Assembly: GCA_025354165.1 (NCBI GenBank)
Contig: JANXNI010000049.1
Location: 1 to 64,000 of the forward strand
Direction of reading: 5' to 3'
Source of the DNA: Burkholderiales bacterium
Lineage (GTDB): Bacteria; Pseudomonadota; Gammaproteobacteria; Burkholderiales; Casimicrobiaceae
Length of the DNA stretch: 64,000 nt
Part shown: positions 1 through 9,126 of the stretch, one piece after another
How the letters are laid out: every line of letters starts with the position of its first letter
Numbering within the stretch: position 1 is the stretch's first letter
Translations under genes and position numbers: made by a program
Notes under the pieces: model-generated
The model's database searches: none
Told to the model about the DNA's origin: nothing
The model's input: the letters and a program-made list of their open reading frames with translations, nothing else

Positions 1-32
1 GCCTCTAGACGATGGGGACTTAGGATCTCTAC

Positions 33-128
<96 letters not shown>

Positions 129-138
129 TTAATTATAG

Positions 139-573
139 TCATAAATGGGACGATTTGCCAAGTCGATACGCGCTACCTTGATCAACTTTTTTGAGTTGCG
201 GCGACAGATGCGACTGATGTCGTAGCAAGGTTGCCAATTCGCGCCAAACAGACGCATCCATTTCATCGCGAAACAGCAGCGCATAGCTGCTGGCAGGAGC
301 GTCGGAAATCGCCGATCTGGCGATAAAAATAATCTTTGGTGTCACTACCGCAGTCACCGCAGCCTTGCCCGCTTGTTGCGCGATGCGAAGCGATTCGAGC
401 AACGCCTTTACGTCGTCGTGCGAAACCCGGCTGGCGAGCGGCAGGGCGGCTACAGCCACGGCGCAAACGACCAAGCCACCTGCGATCCAGAGGTTTCCCG
501 AAACAACGCAAGCCCCCGCAGCGACGACCGTAATCGTCGCCAGCGATGCGCGCAATAGCACTCGCAGCTTCAC
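139..573 (-). CDS. small membrane protein of unknown function, downstream of ppsA
   Basis: The 144-residue product has two hydrophobic segments near the N-terminus (about residues 8-25 and 28-48), then a polar region with a short predicted helix (HDDVKALLESLRIAQQ) and a C-terminal soluble part. It starts 12 bp after the ppsA stop codon on the same strand, so it is probably co-transcribed with ppsA and is the last gene before tRNA-Ala. I recognise no family or catalytic motif. The long open frame, the membrane-protein composition and the tight spacing support a real gene. Confidence 0.6.
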   Translation of the reverse strand: MKLRVLLRASLATITVVAAGACVVSGNLWIAGGLVVCAVAVAALPLASRVSHDDVKALLESLRIAQQAGKAAVTAVVTPKIIFIARSAISDAPASSYALLFRDEMDASVWRELATLLRHQSHLSPQLKKVDQGSAYRLGKSSHL

Positions 574-585
574 CGTATCTGCGCC

Positions 586-3009
586 TTAGTCAACCTTCAC
601 TGCGTTGGCATCTTTCAAGCGAGCCAGCAGCAGCCACGTGTCAATCACGCAATCAGGATTGAGTGAGAGCGAACTGATACCGCGATCAACAAGCCACGCA
701 GCAAGGTCCGGATGATCGGACGGGCCTTGCCCGCAAATTCCTACATATTTGCCCTGCGCCACACAGGCGTCGATGGCAAAACCCAACATTTTTTTCACCG
801 CAGGATCGCGCTCGTCAAACGTCTTCGCAATCGGCCCGCCAGAATCACGATCCACAGCAAGCGTGAGCTGCGTCAGATCATTCGATCCAATGGAGAAACC
901 ATCAAAATATTCGAGGAATTCGTTCGCCAGAATCGCATTGGACGGTACTTCGCACATCATTATTAGACGCAGGCCATTCTTGCCGCGCTCAAGGCCATGT
1001 ATCGCGAGCGCTTTCACCACGGCTTGTGCTTCACCAATCGTGCGCACAAACGGAATCATCACTTCGACGTTCGACAACGCCATCGTCTCACGAACATAGC
1101 GCAGCGCTTCGCACTCGAGCGCAAAACAATCGCTGAATTCCGATGCTATGTAGCGCGAAGCACCACGGAAACCGAGCATCGGGTTTTCTTCGTGCGGTTC
1201 GTAGGCTTCACCACCCAAAAGACTCGCATATTCGTTTGACTTGAAATCGCTCATGCGCACAATCACGGGGCGCGGCGAGAAGGCCGCGGCAATGGTGGCA
1301 ATACCTTCGGACAGACGTTGAACGAAATAGGCGCGCGGCGAGGCATAACCCGCAATCCGCTCGGTAATTTTGGCTTTCAAAGCATCGGTCAACGTATCGA
1401 ATTCAAGCAGCGCGCGTGGATGAATGCCGATCTGACGATTGATGATGAATTCCAGACGCGCCAGGCCAACGCCATGATTCGGAATCTGCGAAAACTCAAA
1501 CGCCAAATCAGGATTGGCAACGTTCAGTGTCAGTTTGGTCGGCGCTTCTGGCATGTTGTCGAGCTGCACCTCAGTGCGCTCAAACGCCAGTTTTCCCGAG
1601 TAAATATGACCGGTATCGCCCTCAGCACAGCTTACGGTCACAACATCACCATCCTTGAGCACGCTTGTCGCATCGCCACAACCAACGACGGCAGGAATAC
1701 CCAATTCACGCGCAATAATCGCAGCGTGACACGTACGACCACCGCGATTGGTGACAATCGCGCTCGCACGTTTCATGACGGGCTCCCAATCGGGATCGGT
1801 CATGTCAGCCACCAGAACGTCGCCGACTTTGACGATGTCCATCTGACTCGCGTTTTTGACAATACGAACCGTACCTTGCCCGATTTTTTGGCCAATGGCG
1901 CGCCCGCTTGCAACCGTTGCGCCCGCTTCCGTCATGCGATAACGCACCAGCGTATTGCCGCCCTGCTCGCGCGATTTCACAGTTTCGGGCCGCGCCTGCA
2001 GAATGTAAATGACGCCCGTATTGCCGTCCTTGCCCCATTCAATGTCCATCGGACGACCATAGTGATCTTCGATGGTCAGGGCGTAGCGCGACAGCGTTTC
2101 AACGTCAGCGTCCGTGAGGGAAAACTGGTTGCGATCCGCCTGCGACACGTCAACGATCTCGGTCGATTTTCCTGCTTGCGGCACGCTACCAAAAATCATC
2201 TTCTGCGCCTTGCTACCCAGCGTGCGGCGCAGGATTGCAGGGCGTCCTTCGCGCAGTGTTGGCTTGAACACATAGAACTCGTCCGGGTTCACTGCTCCCT
2301 GAACCACCATCTCGCCGAGGCCATAACTTGAAGTCACGAACACCGCATCGCGGAATCCGGACTCAGTATCCAGCGTGAACATCACACCTGCTGCGCCGGA
2401 ATCCGAGCGCACCATTTGCTGAATACCTGCCGATAGCGCCACCGGGATGTCGGCGTAACCCGTGTGAACGCGGTACGCAATCGCGCGGTCGTTATAGAGG
2501 CTCGCGAACACGCGGCGAACCGCATCCAGAATCGCCGGAATGCCCACGATATTGAGATAAGTTTCCTGTTGCCCGGCGAAGCTTGCGTCGGGCATATCTT
2601 CAGCCGTGGCCGAAGAGCGCACCGCCCAGCTGATTGAGCCGCCGGCTTCCGCTTCGAGCGCACCAACGGCGGTCACGATGCCAGCTTCCAGCTCGGCTGG
2701 CAATGGAGCCGCTTCAATCCACGAACGTATTTCAGCGCCAGCTTTTGCCAGCGCAGGCACATCGTCAACATTCAACCCGGCGAGTCGCGTTGCGACGCGA
2801 CTGGTTAAATCATTAGCCGCGAGAAAATCGCGAAAGGCTTGAGCGCTGGTGGCGACACCGCCCGGAACGCGAACGCCTTTATCGGAAAGGTTTCCAAGCA
2901 GTTCGCCCAGAGACGCATTTTTTCCACCGAAATCGGAAACGTCGGTCATCCGAAGTTCGCGTAGCCAGCGCAACAAGTTGGGATTGAGTTGCGTGTCGGG
3001 TTGCGTCAT
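586..3009 (-). CDS. ppsA: phosphoenolpyruvate synthase (pyruvate, water dikinase)
   Basis: The enzyme converts pyruvate, ATP and water to PEP, AMP and phosphate, the entry step of gluconeogenesis from pyruvate. The 807 residues are the normal length. An N-terminal ATP-binding domain (start [15 protein letters not shown]-grasp end near DIEWGKDG, residues 322-329) precedes the swivelling phosphohistidine domain, with His428 in GGRTCHAAI. Thr426 of that motif corresponds to the threonine that PpsR phosphorylates in E. coli. A C-terminal PEP/pyruvate TIM barrel ends with [11 protein letters not shown]. The start gives the family N-terminus and follows a strong GGAGG site. That site lies inside a perfect inverted repeat. 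ppsR is about 1.4 kb away on the other strand. Confidence 0.97.
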   Translation of the reverse strand: MTQPDTQLNPNLLRWLRELRMTDVSDFGGKNASLGELLGNLSDKGVRVPGGVATSAQAFRDFLAANDLTSRVATRLAGLNVDDVPALAKAGAEIRSWIEAAPLPAELEAGIVTAVGALEAEAGGSISWAVRSSATAEDMPDASFAGQQETYLNIVGIPAILDAVRRVFASLYNDRAIAYRVHTGYADIPVALSAGIQQMVRSDSGAAGVMFTLDTESGFRDAVFVTSSYGLGEMVVQGAVNPDEFYVFKPTLREGRPAILRRTLGSKAQKMIFGSVPQAGKSTEIVDVSQADRNQFSLTDADVETLSRYALTIEDHYGRPMDIEWGKDGNTGVIYILQARPETVKSREQGGNTLVRYRMTEAGATVASGRAIGQKIGQGTVRIVKNASQMDIVKVGDVLVADMTDPDWEPVMKRASAIVTNRGGRTCHAAIIARELGIPAVVGCGDATSVLKDGDVVTVSCAEGDTGHIYSGKLAFERTEVQLDNMPEAPTKLTLNVANPDLAFEFSQIPNHGVGLARLEFIINRQIGIHPRALLEFDTLTDALKAKITERIAGYASPRAYFVQRLSEGIATIAAAFSPRPVIVRMSDFKSNEYASLLGGEAYEPHEENPMLGFRGASRYIASEFSDCFALECEALRYVRETMALSNVEVMIPFVRTIGEAQAVVKALAIHGLERGKNGLRLIMMCEVPSNAILANEFLEYFDGFSIGSNDLTQLTLAVDRDSGGPIAKTFDERDPAVKKMLGFAIDACVAQGKYVGICGQGPSDHPDLAAWLVDRGISSLSLNPDCVIDTWLLLARLKDANAVKVD

Positions 3010-3010
3010 G

Positions 3011-3037
3011 TCGCCTCCATGGGGTTATGGGAGGCGA
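3011..3037 (-). promoter_or_regulatory. inverted repeat covering the ppsA ribosome-binding site
   Basis: TCGCCTCC (3011-3018) and GGAGGCGA (3030-3037) are perfect 8-bp complements separated by 11 nt. On the ppsA transcript the downstream arm, GGAGGCGA, ends one base before the ATG and contains the Shine-Dalgarno sequence. If the upstream arm is transcribed, the site would be locked in a stem. A TAGAAT -10-like hexamer on the minus strand (3042-3037) would start transcription around 3030, within or just after the upstream arm, so the repeat may instead act as a DNA operator. Confidence 0.5.
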
Positions 3038-3097
3038 TTCTAGCGAAGCGAGCGGCACTTTTGCTGCGACGCACAAAGCAGGCGCTAACGGACGAGC

Positions 3098-3409
3098 CTA
3101 AAACACCGACGACGACTGGCCTATAACGTCGCCGTGAACCGCCTCGCGGAGCTTGCTGTACAGGTCAGGGTGCTTATTGCGCAAAAACTCGATGATCTGA
3201 ATGTCTTCCTTGCGCACCGTACTCAGGTCAACGCCTTCGAGATGAACCAGCCGAAGCAGCTCATTGACGGGCTTCGGCATATCGCGGCCGGCCTCGTAGC
3301 GCGAGCCGCCACTCTGTGTAACGCCGATTTTTTGCCAGAACTCTTCCTGATTCAGGCCCAGTTTCTGTCGAATTTCGCGCGGATTGGTAATCTTCTGAAA
3401 AAGCCCCAT
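3098..3409 (-). CDS. small helix-turn-helix regulator (XRE-like)
   Basis: A 103-residue protein with an XRE-type HTH in its first half: IRQKLGLNQEEFWQKIGVTQ followed by the recognition helix and YEAG turn (about residues 13-45). The C-terminal half is a helical tail (IQIIEFLRNKHPDLYSKLREAV) that may dimerise. I chose the ATG at 3409, 12 nt after an AGGAGG motif; an in-frame TTG nine bases upstream sits too close to that motif. The gene diverges from the PHP-domain gene, with a palindrome between them that could be its operator. The targets are unknown; ppsA is an obvious candidate by position only. Confidence 0.8.
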   Translation of the reverse strand: MGLFQKITNPREIRQKLGLNQEEFWQKIGVTQSGGSRYEAGRDMPKPVNELLRLVHLEGVDLSTVRKEDIQIIEFLRNKHPDLYSKLREAVHGDVIGQSSSVF

Positions 3410-3511
3410 GGCTTGCAAACGCCTCCTGCGTGACTACACAAAAATCTGGTTCACTACCCGAACGGCTCGCCACAATGACGGTACGGCAAATAACCAGTTA
3501 TGCCAAAAGCA

Positions 3512-3536
3512 TATGACAAGTATAGTTCTTATCATA
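3512..3536. promoter_or_regulatory. candidate operator between the HTH gene and the PHP gene
   Basis: A 25-bp imperfect palindrome with half-sites TATGACAAG and CTTATCATA matches at 9 of 12 symmetric positions around its centre. It lies in an AT-rich stretch between two divergent genes, 103 bp upstream of the HTH start and 41 bp upstream of the PHP start. This position suits control of both by the HTH protein, but the assignment is inference. Confidence 0.45.
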
Positions 3537-3563
3537 AGTAATTCTGGCATGCACGCTCGTTTC

Positions 3564-3569
3564 TATAAT
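3564..3569 (+). promoter_or_regulatory. perfect TATAAT -10 box close to the PHP-domain start
   Basis: TATAAT ends seven bases before the ATG at 3577, with no convincing Shine-Dalgarno sequence between. Transcription would begin at or next to the start codon, predicting a leaderless mRNA. No strong -35 hexamer is visible at the 17-bp distance, so the promoter may need an activator. Confidence 0.5.
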
Positions 3570-3576
3570 AAGCCCG

Positions 3577-4437
3577 ATGAAAGGTGTTGCAGATCTCCAC
3601 AGCCACTCACGCCTGTCCGATGGCACGCTAGCGGTAGCTGATCTGGTGGCATTGGCCGCCAGCCGGGGCGTTGAGCTGATGGCGCTAACCGATCACGATG
3701 AGGTCTCCGGTGTGGCCGATGGCCGTGCCGCTGCGGCTCAGCACGGAATTCAGTTTGTTGGTGGCGTCGAAATTTCCAGCGAATGGTGCGGACTCTCGAT
3801 TCACGTCGTCGGCCTGCGCATCGATGAAAACGAGTCGAAGCTGGCCGAAACGCTGCACGACATTCGCCAACGCCGAACCGTTCGCGCACATCAAATGGGC
3901 GATTCGTTTGCTGCGTATGGCATCAACGGCGTGCTCGCGGGCGCGAAGTCCTTCGCGCCTAACCCTGATTTGTTGTCACGAACTCATTTCGCCCGCCATC
4001 TGGTTGACAGCGGCGTTTGCGGTTCTATGGGCGAAGTGTTTGCACGATTCATGAAACCAGGCAAGCCGGGTTACGTCGCGCATGAGTGGATTTCGTTGGC
4101 AAATGCCATCACGGCGATTCACGGGGCGGGTGGCCGCGCCGTATTGGCGCATCCGGGCCGCTACGACACTACCTGGACTGGTGGGCCTAGCGGATTACTC
4201 AAAGCGTTCGCCGAGGCCGGTGGCGACGGCGTAGAGGTCGTTTGTGGGCCCCATCATCCGCATGAATGGGCGGAATACGCTGCCCTGTCGCGCAAATTTT
4301 CATTGCTGGCCTCAATCGGTAGTGATTTCCATTCCCCGCACGAAAGCCGGGTGAAATTTGGCGATCTTCCTCGCCTGTCACCCAGCCTCAAACCGGTGTG
4401 GTACGACTGGCCGGAAGCCGAAAGTTTTTATGCCTGA
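3577..4437 (+). CDS. PHP-domain phosphoesterase, RNase AM (YciV/TrpH) family
   Basis: The 286-residue product begins with the PHP metal-binding signature DLHSHSRLSDG (residues 6-16) and continues with TDHDE (about 38-42), a histidine-containing H-P-G-R segment (VLAHPGRYD, near 190) and the closing GSDFHSPHE motif (about 249-257). These supply the ligands of a trinuclear metal site. E. coli YciV is a 5'-3' exoribonuclease that matures rRNA and degrades short RNA, and the length and motif order match. Its last eight bases overlap the start of ppsR, so the two are probably translationally coupled. The mRNA may be leaderless. Confidence 0.85.
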   Translation: MKGVADLHSHSRLSDGTLAVADLVALAASRGVELMALTDHDEVSGVADGRAAAAQHGIQFVGGVEISSEWCGLSIHVVGLRIDENESKLAETLHDIRQRRTVRAHQMGDSFAAYGINGVLAGAKSFAPNPDLLSRTHFARHLVDSGVCGSMGEVFARFMKPGKPGYVAHEWISLANAITAIHGAGGRAVLAHPGRYDTTWTGGPSGLLKAFAEAGGDGVEVVCGPHHPHEWAEYAALSRKFSLLASIGSDFHSPHESRVKFGDLPRLSPSLKPVWYDWPEAESFYA

Positions 4438-5257
4438 TCGCCAACGCACCGTTTTTTTTGTTTCTGACCGAACCGGCATCACTGCCGAAGCGCTGGGTAA
4501 TTCATTGCTCACACAATTTGATGGTTTCGCATTTCGACGGACGACGATTCCTTTCGTGGATTCCGACGAGGCTGCCGACCGCGCCATCGCCACGATCAAC
4601 GCGTGCAGCGATTCAGGCGGACTAAGACCTATCGTTATCAGCTCCATTGTTGATGAGCATCTGAGCGAACGCGTGCGCACGTGCAACGCACGAGTCCTCG
4701 ATTTTTTCCAGACATTTATTGCGCCGCTCGAACAGGAGCTGAGCGCCAAAAGCTCACATGCTGCGGGCCGGTCACACGGACTGCGCAATTCAACAGAATA
4801 TTTCTCGCGCATCGAGGCGATTAATTTCACGCTCGCCCACGACGACGGACAGACCACGAAAGAGCTGAGCCGCGCGCAGGTAATTCTGGTTGGGGTTTCC
4901 CGTTGTGGGAAGACGCCGACCTCGATTTATCTGGCGCTGCAATGCGGCATCCGATGCGCGAATTTTCCGTTGACGCCCGATGATTTTGAACGCGGCGTGT
5001 TGCCCGATTCGATCGCGCCGTATCGCGATAAATTGTTCGGCCTGACCATCGCTCCGGATCGCCTGCAAGCCATTCGTCACGAGCGCAAACCGAATTCCAC
5101 CTACTCGAGCGACAGGCAATGCCGCTACGAAGTCGCGGCGGCCGAACGCATGATGAAAGACGCCGGAGTTCCTGTGCTCAACACTTCAACCAAGTCGATT
5201 GAAGAGCTGGCGACGACGATCCTGCTCGAAGGCAAGCTGGATCGTCATATTTTCTAG
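4430..5257 (+). CDS. ppsR: PEP synthase regulatory protein (bifunctional kinase/pyrophosphorylase, DUF299)
   Basis: PpsR inactivates PEP synthase by ADP-dependent phosphorylation of the threonine next to the catalytic histidine, and reactivates it by phosphate-dependent removal. The 275-residue product shows the family N-terminus (TVFFVSDRTGITAEALG) and the P-loop GVSRCGKTPTSIYLA near the middle. The ATG at 4430 lies inside the last codons of the PHP gene (8-bp overlap) and gives the standard length; longer in-frame starts run deep into that gene. The target protein is ppsA, encoded divergently nearby. Confidence 0.95.
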   Translation: MPDRQRTVFFVSDRTGITAEALGNSLLTQFDGFAFRRTTIPFVDSDEAADRAIATINACSDSGGLRPIVISSIVDEHLSERVRTCNARVLDFFQTFIAPLEQELSAKSSHAAGRSHGLRNSTEYFSRIEAINFTLAHDDGQTTKELSRAQVILVGVSRCGKTPTSIYLALQCGIRCANFPLTPDDFERGVLPDSIAPYRDKLFGLTIAPDRLQAIRHERKPNSTYSSDRQCRYEVAAAERMMKDAGVPVLNTSTKSIEELATTILLEGKLDRHIF

Positions 5258-5313
5258 CCCTTCTCTGCTTATTCCATTTCTAAATCAATAGTGACGCGAA
5301 GCCGGGCCGCAGA

Positions 5314-5329
5314 CCGTGCGTGAGCACGG
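5314..5329. other. perfect hairpin with GTGA loop between convergent genes
   Basis: CCGTGC and GCACGG form a 6-bp stem closed by the tetraloop GTGA, between the convergent ppsR and tctE 3' ends. No T-run follows on either strand, so it is at best a weak or factor-assisted terminator for the two genes. Confidence 0.35.
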
Positions 5330-5371
5330 CAAGGCAACGGCGAAAAACTCAGGATTGATTTGGACGTGGAA

Positions 5372-6790
5372 TTAGACAGCCTTCTGGGTAAATTCCACGG
5401 TTGCTCGTAAACCGCGCGCGCCGGGCTCGTCGAGCGCGCGATTGGCGAGCGTCAGCCGGGCACCGATGGAAACACAAATATCCTGACAAATCACCAGGCC
5501 CAACCCGCTCCCCTCGTTTGGGTCACCTGATGAAAACGGCTGGAATAGTTTGGCCTGGCGTTCGCGGTCAAGGCCACTGCCACTATCCCACACTGACATC
5601 AAGAGCGCTTGTCCGCGCGGCCTTATGTCAATGCCCAACGAGCCACCTCTTGGCGTATGACGAATGGCATTACTCATCAAATTTCGGAACAGTTCGCGAA
5701 TCAGCCACTCGTGTCCGCGAAATACCAGCGATTGGCCGTCCGGAGCGTCGAGCGCAAAATCGAGGTCCTTGTCGGCGATTAGCGGTGAGCATTCGACGGC
5801 AATATCGCGTGCCAGCACCACCAGATCGGTCGTCTCGTTACCCGCTTCCGGCGTGCCGTCCAGTTGTGCAACCTTGGCACTTGCCAGCATTTGATTGGCC
5901 ACTCGAGTCGCACGATCAACCGATATGGCGAGCTCATCAAAGGCGACGTTCGGTGGAACATGGCCGCGTTGAGCGTTTTGCACTTGCGCCTTCAGCACTG
6001 CTAGTGGCGTACGCAACTGGTGCGACGCGTCGCGTACGAAGCGCTGCTGATTGTCCAGCACCCGCTGCAGTCGTGCCATGACCTCATTTAAGGCTTCAAC
6101 AATCGGTTTCAGTTCGCTCGGCGCGGGGGTCGTGATCGGTGCCAGTGACTCCGGATCTCGCTCCAGCAACGCGCGACGCAGCAGCGACACTGGCTGCATT
6201 CCGCGCGCAATCAGCCACCAGATTAAGGTCGCCAGCACCATCAGAAAAATCACCTGCCGATCCAGCGTGGAGATCAACGCCTGTTGCGCCAGCGCCCGGC
6301 GCAACTCCAGCGTTTCGGCGACCTGCACGGTCAACATCCGGTATTCGTTTTCAACATAGACCGGTTGCAGCAACGCGACCACGCGAACGGTCTCGTTTTC
6401 GAACGTGCTCTCGTAAAACGCCGCTAGCGCTGCGTACGGCGAGCGCTTCGGGAACACGCCATCGTGCGGCGGCAGTTCCGGGTAACCGGTCAGAAAGTTT
6501 CCGTCAAAATCGTTCACTCGGTAGACGATACGACCGCGCGTCACCGCCTCAAACACCTCAAGTGTTGCGTACGGCAGCGAGACGCTTAACTTGCCATTTT
6601 CGTAGCGCACGGTGTCACCAATCGCTCGCGCGGAAGCCAACAACGTGCGATCGTATGCTACGTTTATCGAATGCAGCGTGTTCTGATAAATGACCGTGGT
6701 GTCGATGACCAGAAAGGTCACCAGCGCCGCCAGAATCCAGAGTGTCAGTCGGCGTCTGATGGAGATCGGGGCCTTTCCCAGGGCTCGCAA
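5372..6790 (-). CDS. tctE: sensor histidine kinase of the TctE type
   Basis: A 472-residue membrane kinase. A first transmembrane segment (about 14-36) and a second (about 177-197) enclose a periplasmic sensor region of the 2CSK_N type. The HisKA phosphoacceptor is His257 in DASHQLRTPL. The catalytic domain carries the N box (NLMSNAIRHTPRGG), VWDSGSGL and the G2 loop GSGLGLVI. It starts two bases after the tctD stop, so the pair is an operon, and it diverges from tctCBA. In Salmonella and Bordetella this arrangement induces the citrate/tricarboxylate transporter. The ligand here is not proven. Confidence 0.9.
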   Translation of the reverse strand: MRALGKAPISIRRRLTLWILAALVTFLVIDTTVIYQNTLHSINVAYDRTLLASARAIGDTVRYENGKLSVSLPYATLEVFEAVTRGRIVYRVNDFDGNFLTGYPELPPHDGVFPKRSPYAALAAFYESTFENETVRVVALLQPVYVENEYRMLTVQVAETLELRRALAQQALISTLDRQVIFLMVLATLIWWLIARGMQPVSLLRRALLERDPESLAPITTPAPSELKPIVEALNEVMARLQRVLDNQQRFVRDASHQLRTPLAVLKAQVQNAQRGHVPPNVAFDELAISVDRATRVANQMLASAKVAQLDGTPEAGNETTDLVVLARDIAVECSPLIADKDLDFALDAPDGQSLVFRGHEWLIRELFRNLMSNAIRHTPRGGSLGIDIRPRGQALLMSVWDSGSGLDRERQAKLFQPFSSGDPNEGSGLGLVICQDICVSIGARLTLANRALDEPGARGLRATVEFTQKAV

Positions 6791-6792
6791 GG

Positions 6793-7494
6793 CTACTCCG
6801 AACGTTTCTCGCGAATCAGATAACCCACACCTCGCAGCGCGACCAGTTCAACGCCCAATCCGGCAATTTTCTTGCGCAACCGATACGCCACCACTTCAAT
6901 CGCGTCGGGTTGCGCCTCACGACCATCAGCAAAGACGCGCTCCCACAAACGGTCGCGCGTGACGGCATGTGCGGGCTTCTCGATCAACGTCGCAAGCATG
7001 GCGAATTCTCGTGCAGACAATTCCAGCGCCTCACCATTGGCATAACAAACCGATGCGGCTTCATCGACGCGCAACGCGCCAAAATCCCGCTTGTTCCCGG
7101 CACCGGGATTTGCACGACGCAACAGCGCATGCAGCCGCGCTTCCAGCTCATCGAGATCAAACGGTTTCGACAGGTAGTCGTCAGCGCCGAGCCGCAATCC
7201 CTGCACGCGATCACCGACAGTGCCGCGTGCGGTCAGCACGATGATAGGCGTCGTAATGCCTTTCGCCCGAATTTCGCGCAACACTTCAAACCCATCCATT
7301 TCTGGCAGCGTCAGGTCGAGCACGATGATGGCAAACGATTCGCTGGTCGCTCGGTCAAGCGCTGAGCGCCCATTGGTCGCCTGGGACACGTTGAAACCCC
7401 GGCGCGACAGCGCCAGGGCAAGCGCCTGCGCGAGCGCAGGATCGTCCTCAACGACCAGGAGCCGGGGTTTATCCACTTGAGACGTAAGACCCAT
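6793..7494 (-). CDS. tctD: response regulator of the OmpR/TctD type
   Basis: A 233-residue two-domain regulator: a receiver with acidic residues in VVEDDPA, phosphoacceptor Asp60 in VLDLTLPEMDG and the conserved lysine in YLSKPFD, then a C-terminal OmpR winged helix (LSAREFAMLATLIEKPAHAV onward). It is encoded immediately upstream of tctE on the same strand and diverges from tctC with an 84-bp gap, where it most likely binds to switch on tctCBA. Confidence 0.92.
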   Translation of the reverse strand: MGLTSQVDKPRLLVVEDDPALAQALALALSRRGFNVSQATNGRSALDRATSESFAIIVLDLTLPEMDGFEVLREIRAKGITTPIIVLTARGTVGDRVQGLRLGADDYLSKPFDLDELEARLHALLRRANPGAGNKRDFGALRVDEAASVCYANGEALELSAREFAMLATLIEKPAHAVTRDRLWERVFADGREAQPDAIEVVAYRLRKKIAGLGVELVALRGVGYLIREKRSE

Positions 7495-7524
7495 ACGATT
7501 ACATTGTTGTTTGACGACAGCCTA

Positions 7525-7536
7525 CCGACAGGTCGG
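7525..7536. promoter_or_regulatory. short palindrome in the tctD/tctC divergent promoter
   Basis: CCGAC and GTCGG form an inverted repeat around AG. It lies midway in the 84-bp gap between tctD and tctC and is the only clear dyad there. It is a candidate binding site for TctD, on position alone. Confidence 0.3.
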
Positions 7537-7578
7537 CCTACCAGTATCCGTCAGTTAAATTTTAGAAGGACGACACCC

Positions 7579-8538
7579 ATGAAATTGATGTTACGCCATG
7601 CACTCGTTGTGCTCGCCGCTGCCGTGCTGACTGCCGGCAGCGCACTGGCTCTGGACAATTTGAAATTCATGATTGGTGCCAACCCCGGCGGTGGCTACGA
7701 TCAGACCGGACGTGGCCTTGGCAAAGCGATGGTAGAGGCCGGTGCGGCCAGGAGCGTGCAGTTCGAAAACAAGGGCGGAGCTGGTGGCACGATAGGGTTG
7801 GCACAGTTCGTTAATTCGGCCAAAGGCGACGGCAACTCGATGATCGTGGTTGGCGCGGTGATGGTCGGTGCGATTGTGCAAAACAAGCCACCGATGACGC
7901 TTGCCCAAGCAACACCTATCGCGCGCCTGTTCTACGAATACAACGTGTTCGTGGTGCCCGCCGCGTCGCCGATCAAGACGATGAAAGACGTCGTCGACAT
8001 GCTCAAAAAAGATCCCGGCGCAGTGAAATGGGGTGGCGGCTCACGCGGCTCGGTCGATCACATCTCGGTTGCGCAAATTGCCAAAAGCGCAGGCGTTGAT
8101 CCCACAAAAATCAATTACGTCCCGTTTCAGGGCGGTGGCGAAGCCTCGGCCGCCATTCTCGGTGGGCACGTCACCGTCGGCACCTCTGGCTGGAACGAAA
8201 TGGCTCAATTCGTGAAAAGCGGCAAGATGCGCGCGATTGCGGTAACGGCAGGGACGCGCTTGTCGGAAATTGCAGTGCCCACGCTCAAAGAGCAAGGCAT
8301 CAACGTTGAAATCGGTAACTGGCGCGGCGTTTACGGCGCACCGGGTATTACCGATGTCCAGAAAAAGGCGCTCATCGACGCCGTGATAGCCGCCACCAAG
8401 CAAAAATCATGGAACGATGCGCTCGCCAGTAATGACTGGTTCCCTGCCTTACTAACTGGCGATGACTTCGCGAAATTTGTCGACGCCGATCACAAGCGGA
8501 TCGAAGAGTCGATGCGCGCAGTGGGCCTGATCAAGTAG
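7579..8538 (+). CDS. tctC: tripartite tricarboxylate transporter, periplasmic receptor TctC
   Basis: A 319-residue exported binding protein with a clean signal peptide (about 1-24, cleavage after ALA). The mature part starts LDNLKFMIGANPGGGYDQTGRGL, the Bug/TctC motif that contacts the carboxylate ligand. I took the ATG at 7579 because AGAAGGA lies 8 nt upstream; the longer open frame begins in the tctD promoter and would hide the signal peptide. It is the first gene of tctCBA. It differs clearly in sequence from the orphan Bug receptors at 47.0 and 50.6 kb. Confidence 0.93.
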   Translation: MKLMLRHALVVLAAAVLTAGSALALDNLKFMIGANPGGGYDQTGRGLGKAMVEAGAARSVQFENKGGAGGTIGLAQFVNSAKGDGNSMIVVGAVMVGAIVQNKPPMTLAQATPIARLFYEYNVFVVPAASPIKTMKDVVDMLKKDPGAVKWGGGSRGSVDHISVAQIAKSAGVDPTKINYVPFQGGGEASAAILGGHVTVGTSGWNEMAQFVKSGKMRAIAVTAGTRLSEIAVPTLKEQGINVEIGNWRGVYGAPGITDVQKKALIDAVIAATKQKSWNDALASNDWFPALLTGDDFAKFVDADHKRIEESMRAVGLIK

Positions 8539-8645
8539 ACGCTCAGCGCCGCTGCTGATGGCTGGTAGCTGGTAGCGATTGTTGCAACCAGCCACATATC
8601 GACGACTCCCCGGCGTTGAGGGAGACATGAAAAAAAGGGAAATCC

Positions 8646-9113
8646 ATGCAAAAGCGCTGGCAGATCGGCATCGCTGTGTTCGTTTTAATGCTGGCCACCG
8701 TGTTCGGGGTCGGCGCGTCACAGCTGCAGTCGGATCCGGGTTACGCGGGAATTGGCGCCGCCTTTGTACCCGCTGTGGTGTCCATTTTTCTGGGCATCGT
8801 CGGGGCGCTTTTGCTGTGGCAGGCCGTTACCGGCGGCTATCGCAATTTCACCGATGACTTGATCGGCGTGGCCACCGACAACTGGGGTGCGCTCTGGGTC
8901 ACGGGCGGAATTTTGTTGATGGCGGCACTCATCACAAAAATTGGATTTGTGCTCGCCGCGACGGTCCTGTTCACCTTCGTCGCACGTGGTTTCGGCAGCA
9001 AGTCGTGGCTGCGCGACGCGATCACCGGCGCGTTCCTCGTGTTCCCGGTGTTCTGGCTATTCACGCTGGTGCTTGACGTCAATTTGCCGCGCCTTTTCAG
9101 CGGCTGGCTCTAG
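8646..9113 (+). CDS. tctB: tripartite tricarboxylate transporter, small membrane subunit TctB
   Basis: A 155-residue protein with four hydrophobic segments, the expected topology of TctB. It lies between tctC (107-bp gap) and tctA (13-bp gap). The ATG follows AAAGGGAAATCC, a usable ribosome-binding site. TctB is required together with TctA for sodium-driven uptake. The sequence is poorly conserved in the family, so the assignment rests on size, topology and gene order. Confidence 0.9.
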   Translation: MQKRWQIGIAVFVLMLATVFGVGASQLQSDPGYAGIGAAFVPAVVSIFLGIVGALLLWQAVTGGYRNFTDDLIGVATDNWGALWVTGGILLMAALITKIGFVLAATVLFTFVARGFGSKSWLRDAITGAFLVFPVFWLFTLVLDVNLPRLFSGWL

Positions 9114-9126
9114 GAAATTCACCGCG

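Noticed and set aside
1318-2331. Long plus-strand open frame antisense to ppsA (337 codons)
   Set aside because: It is the mirror of ppsA in GC-rich DNA. The ppsA frame has a complete domain set, and the antisense frame has no recognisable domain or ribosome-binding site.
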